Shown: positions 63,507 to 64,000 of the stretch, piece after piece
How positions within the stretch are numbered: the stretch's first letter is position 1
How the letters are laid out: each line of letters starts with the position of its first letter
DNA from: Rubrivivax sp. A210
Lineage (GTDB): Bacteria; Pseudomonadota; Gammaproteobacteria; Burkholderiales; Burkholderiaceae_C
Assembly: GCF_904426505.1 (NCBI RefSeq)
Contig: NZ_CAJGBN010000034.1
Coordinates: forward strand, 62,001 to 126,000
DNA: 64,000 nucleotides
Direction of reading: 5' to 3'
Program-made: the position numbers and the translations under genes
Notes under the pieces: model-generated
The model's database searches: none
Seen by the model: only the letters and a program-made list of their open reading frames with translations
Told to the model about the DNA's origin: nothing

Positions 63507-64000
63507 GGCCATGCCGTCACCGCCTGTTGCAGCGCGCGCAGCCCGGCCAGCAGCAGCAGCGCGATCACCAGCCGCCGCACCACCGTGCCGTCCAGCACGC
63601 CCAGCAGCCGCGCGCCAAGGCGTGCTCCCAGCATCATGCCCACCACCGAGGGCACGGCGATGACCGCCAGCACCGCGCCCTGGTCGAGGTAGACCCAGGC
63701 GGCGCTGGACGAGGCCAGCGACAACACCAGGCCCGAGGTGCCGGCTGCCACCTTGAGCGGTGCGCCCAGCAGCAGATTGAGCGCCGGCACATTGGCCCAA
63801 CCCGCGCCTATGCCCAGGATGCCGCCCAGCAGTCCGATGACGCCGAAGGCCGCCAGCCCGGGCAGCGTGCGATGTACCTGCCAGCGTACGCTGCGGCCGG
63901 TGGCGCCGTCGACAAAGACGCCGTGCAGGCCCAGCGCCCGCGCCAGCGCGTCGGGCGCGGCGACCTGCGGAAACTCGGACTTGGCGGACACCAGCATCAG
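63503..64000 (-). CDS. sulfite exporter TauE/SafE-family permease, C-terminal part
   Basis: C-terminal 166 codons of an anion permease; the 5' end is beyond the window. Two blocks identify the family: GVIGLLGGILGIGAGWANVPALNLLLGAP and AVIAVPSVVGMMLGARLGARLL (the GGxxGxGGG-like half-repeat and GxxxGxxLG). Members export sulfite, sulfoacetate or related anions. The nearby fccAB genes suggest sulfur use, but the anion is unproven. Confidence 0.85.
   Translation of the reverse strand: MMLVSAKSEFPQVAAPDALARALGLHGVFVDGATGRSVRWQVHRTLPGLAAFGVIGLLGGILGIGAGWANVPALNLLLGAPLKVAAGTSGLVLSLASSSAAWVYLDQGAVLAVIAVPSVVGMMLGARLGARLLGVLDGTVVRRLVIALLLLAGLRALQQAVTAWP

Overview
The window is a gene-dense, very GC-rich stretch of bacterial chromosome. 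No gap between genes exceeds about 280 bases, and I see no insertion sequence, prophage, CRISPR array or composition break. The gene content and order point to a betaproteobacterium of the order Burkholderiales, probably near the Rubrivivax/Leptothrix/Ideonella (Sphaerotilaceae-Comamonadaceae) group. The markers are a gyrA-pheA-tyrA-aroA/cmk-rpsA block, a Burkholderiales-type OmpA with a Pro/Ala linker, ubiG-gph followed by a one-piece tmRNA, alaA-hom-thrC-moeA-moaD-moaE-clpB, a PEP-CTERM protein and Bug/TctC transport genes. The genus is inference.

Layout. 1-8137 (minus): gyrA, a DUF2059 periplasmic protein, pheA, tyrA, a fused aroA-cmk and the 5' part of rpsA, i.e. gyrase, phenylalanine/tyrosine synthesis and ribosomal protein S1. 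8414-11070 (plus): ompA with a strong terminator, ubiG-gph, then ssrA (tmRNA). 11120-14784: mltD and gloB on the minus strand, diverging from a methyltransferase gene and rnhA; the gloB and methyltransferase start codons overlap. 14850-19179: an RND efflux pair. 19198-26700 (minus): nlpC-type hydrolase, moaA, an oxalate-CoA-ligase-like enzyme, tctC-tctB-tctA and a ketopantoate-reductase-like gene, apparently one catabolic uptake operon with moaA upstream. 26788-30418 (plus): acuI, an exported truncated haemoglobin and prpE, so two of the three genes feed propionyl-CoA. 30605-34094 (plus): a PEP-CTERM protein, a carrier protein with its own ketosynthase, and an exported ATP-dependent DNA ligase. 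34117-37404 (minus): a two-repeat lipoprotein, PIN-PhoH ATPase, bcp and a DUF498 protein.

37443-47351 (plus): a seven-gene overlapping run (alaA, hom, thrC, moeA, moaD, moaE, flavin reductase), then clpB behind a good sigma-32 promoter, then a small outer-membrane barrel. 47470-53791: an unrecognised roadblock-like protein, nadB, a comFB-diguanylate cyclase pair and nadA. 53815-59729: an AraC regulator diverging from an MFS transporter and a TPP enzyme, then an EamA exporter diverging from an Lrp regulator and a DUF697 protein. 59763-64000: tRNA-Pro(TGG), a flavocytochrome c sulfide dehydrogenase pair, and facing it a TauE/DUF1634/USP/CMD-Rieske operon that runs off the window.

Most of the window is housekeeping. 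The places most worth a second look are the comFB-diguanylate cyclase pair, the CMD-Rieske fusion in the tauE operon facing fccAB, the oxalate-CoA-ligase/TctABC/reductase operon, the carrier protein-ketosynthase pair, the exported DNA ligase and the exported truncated haemoglobin. Many genes overlap by ATGA, GTGA or TGATG junctions, so translational coupling is pervasive. Several starts (DUF2059, carrier protein, alaA, USP, fccB) are set here by a visible Shine-Dalgarno rather than by the longest frame.
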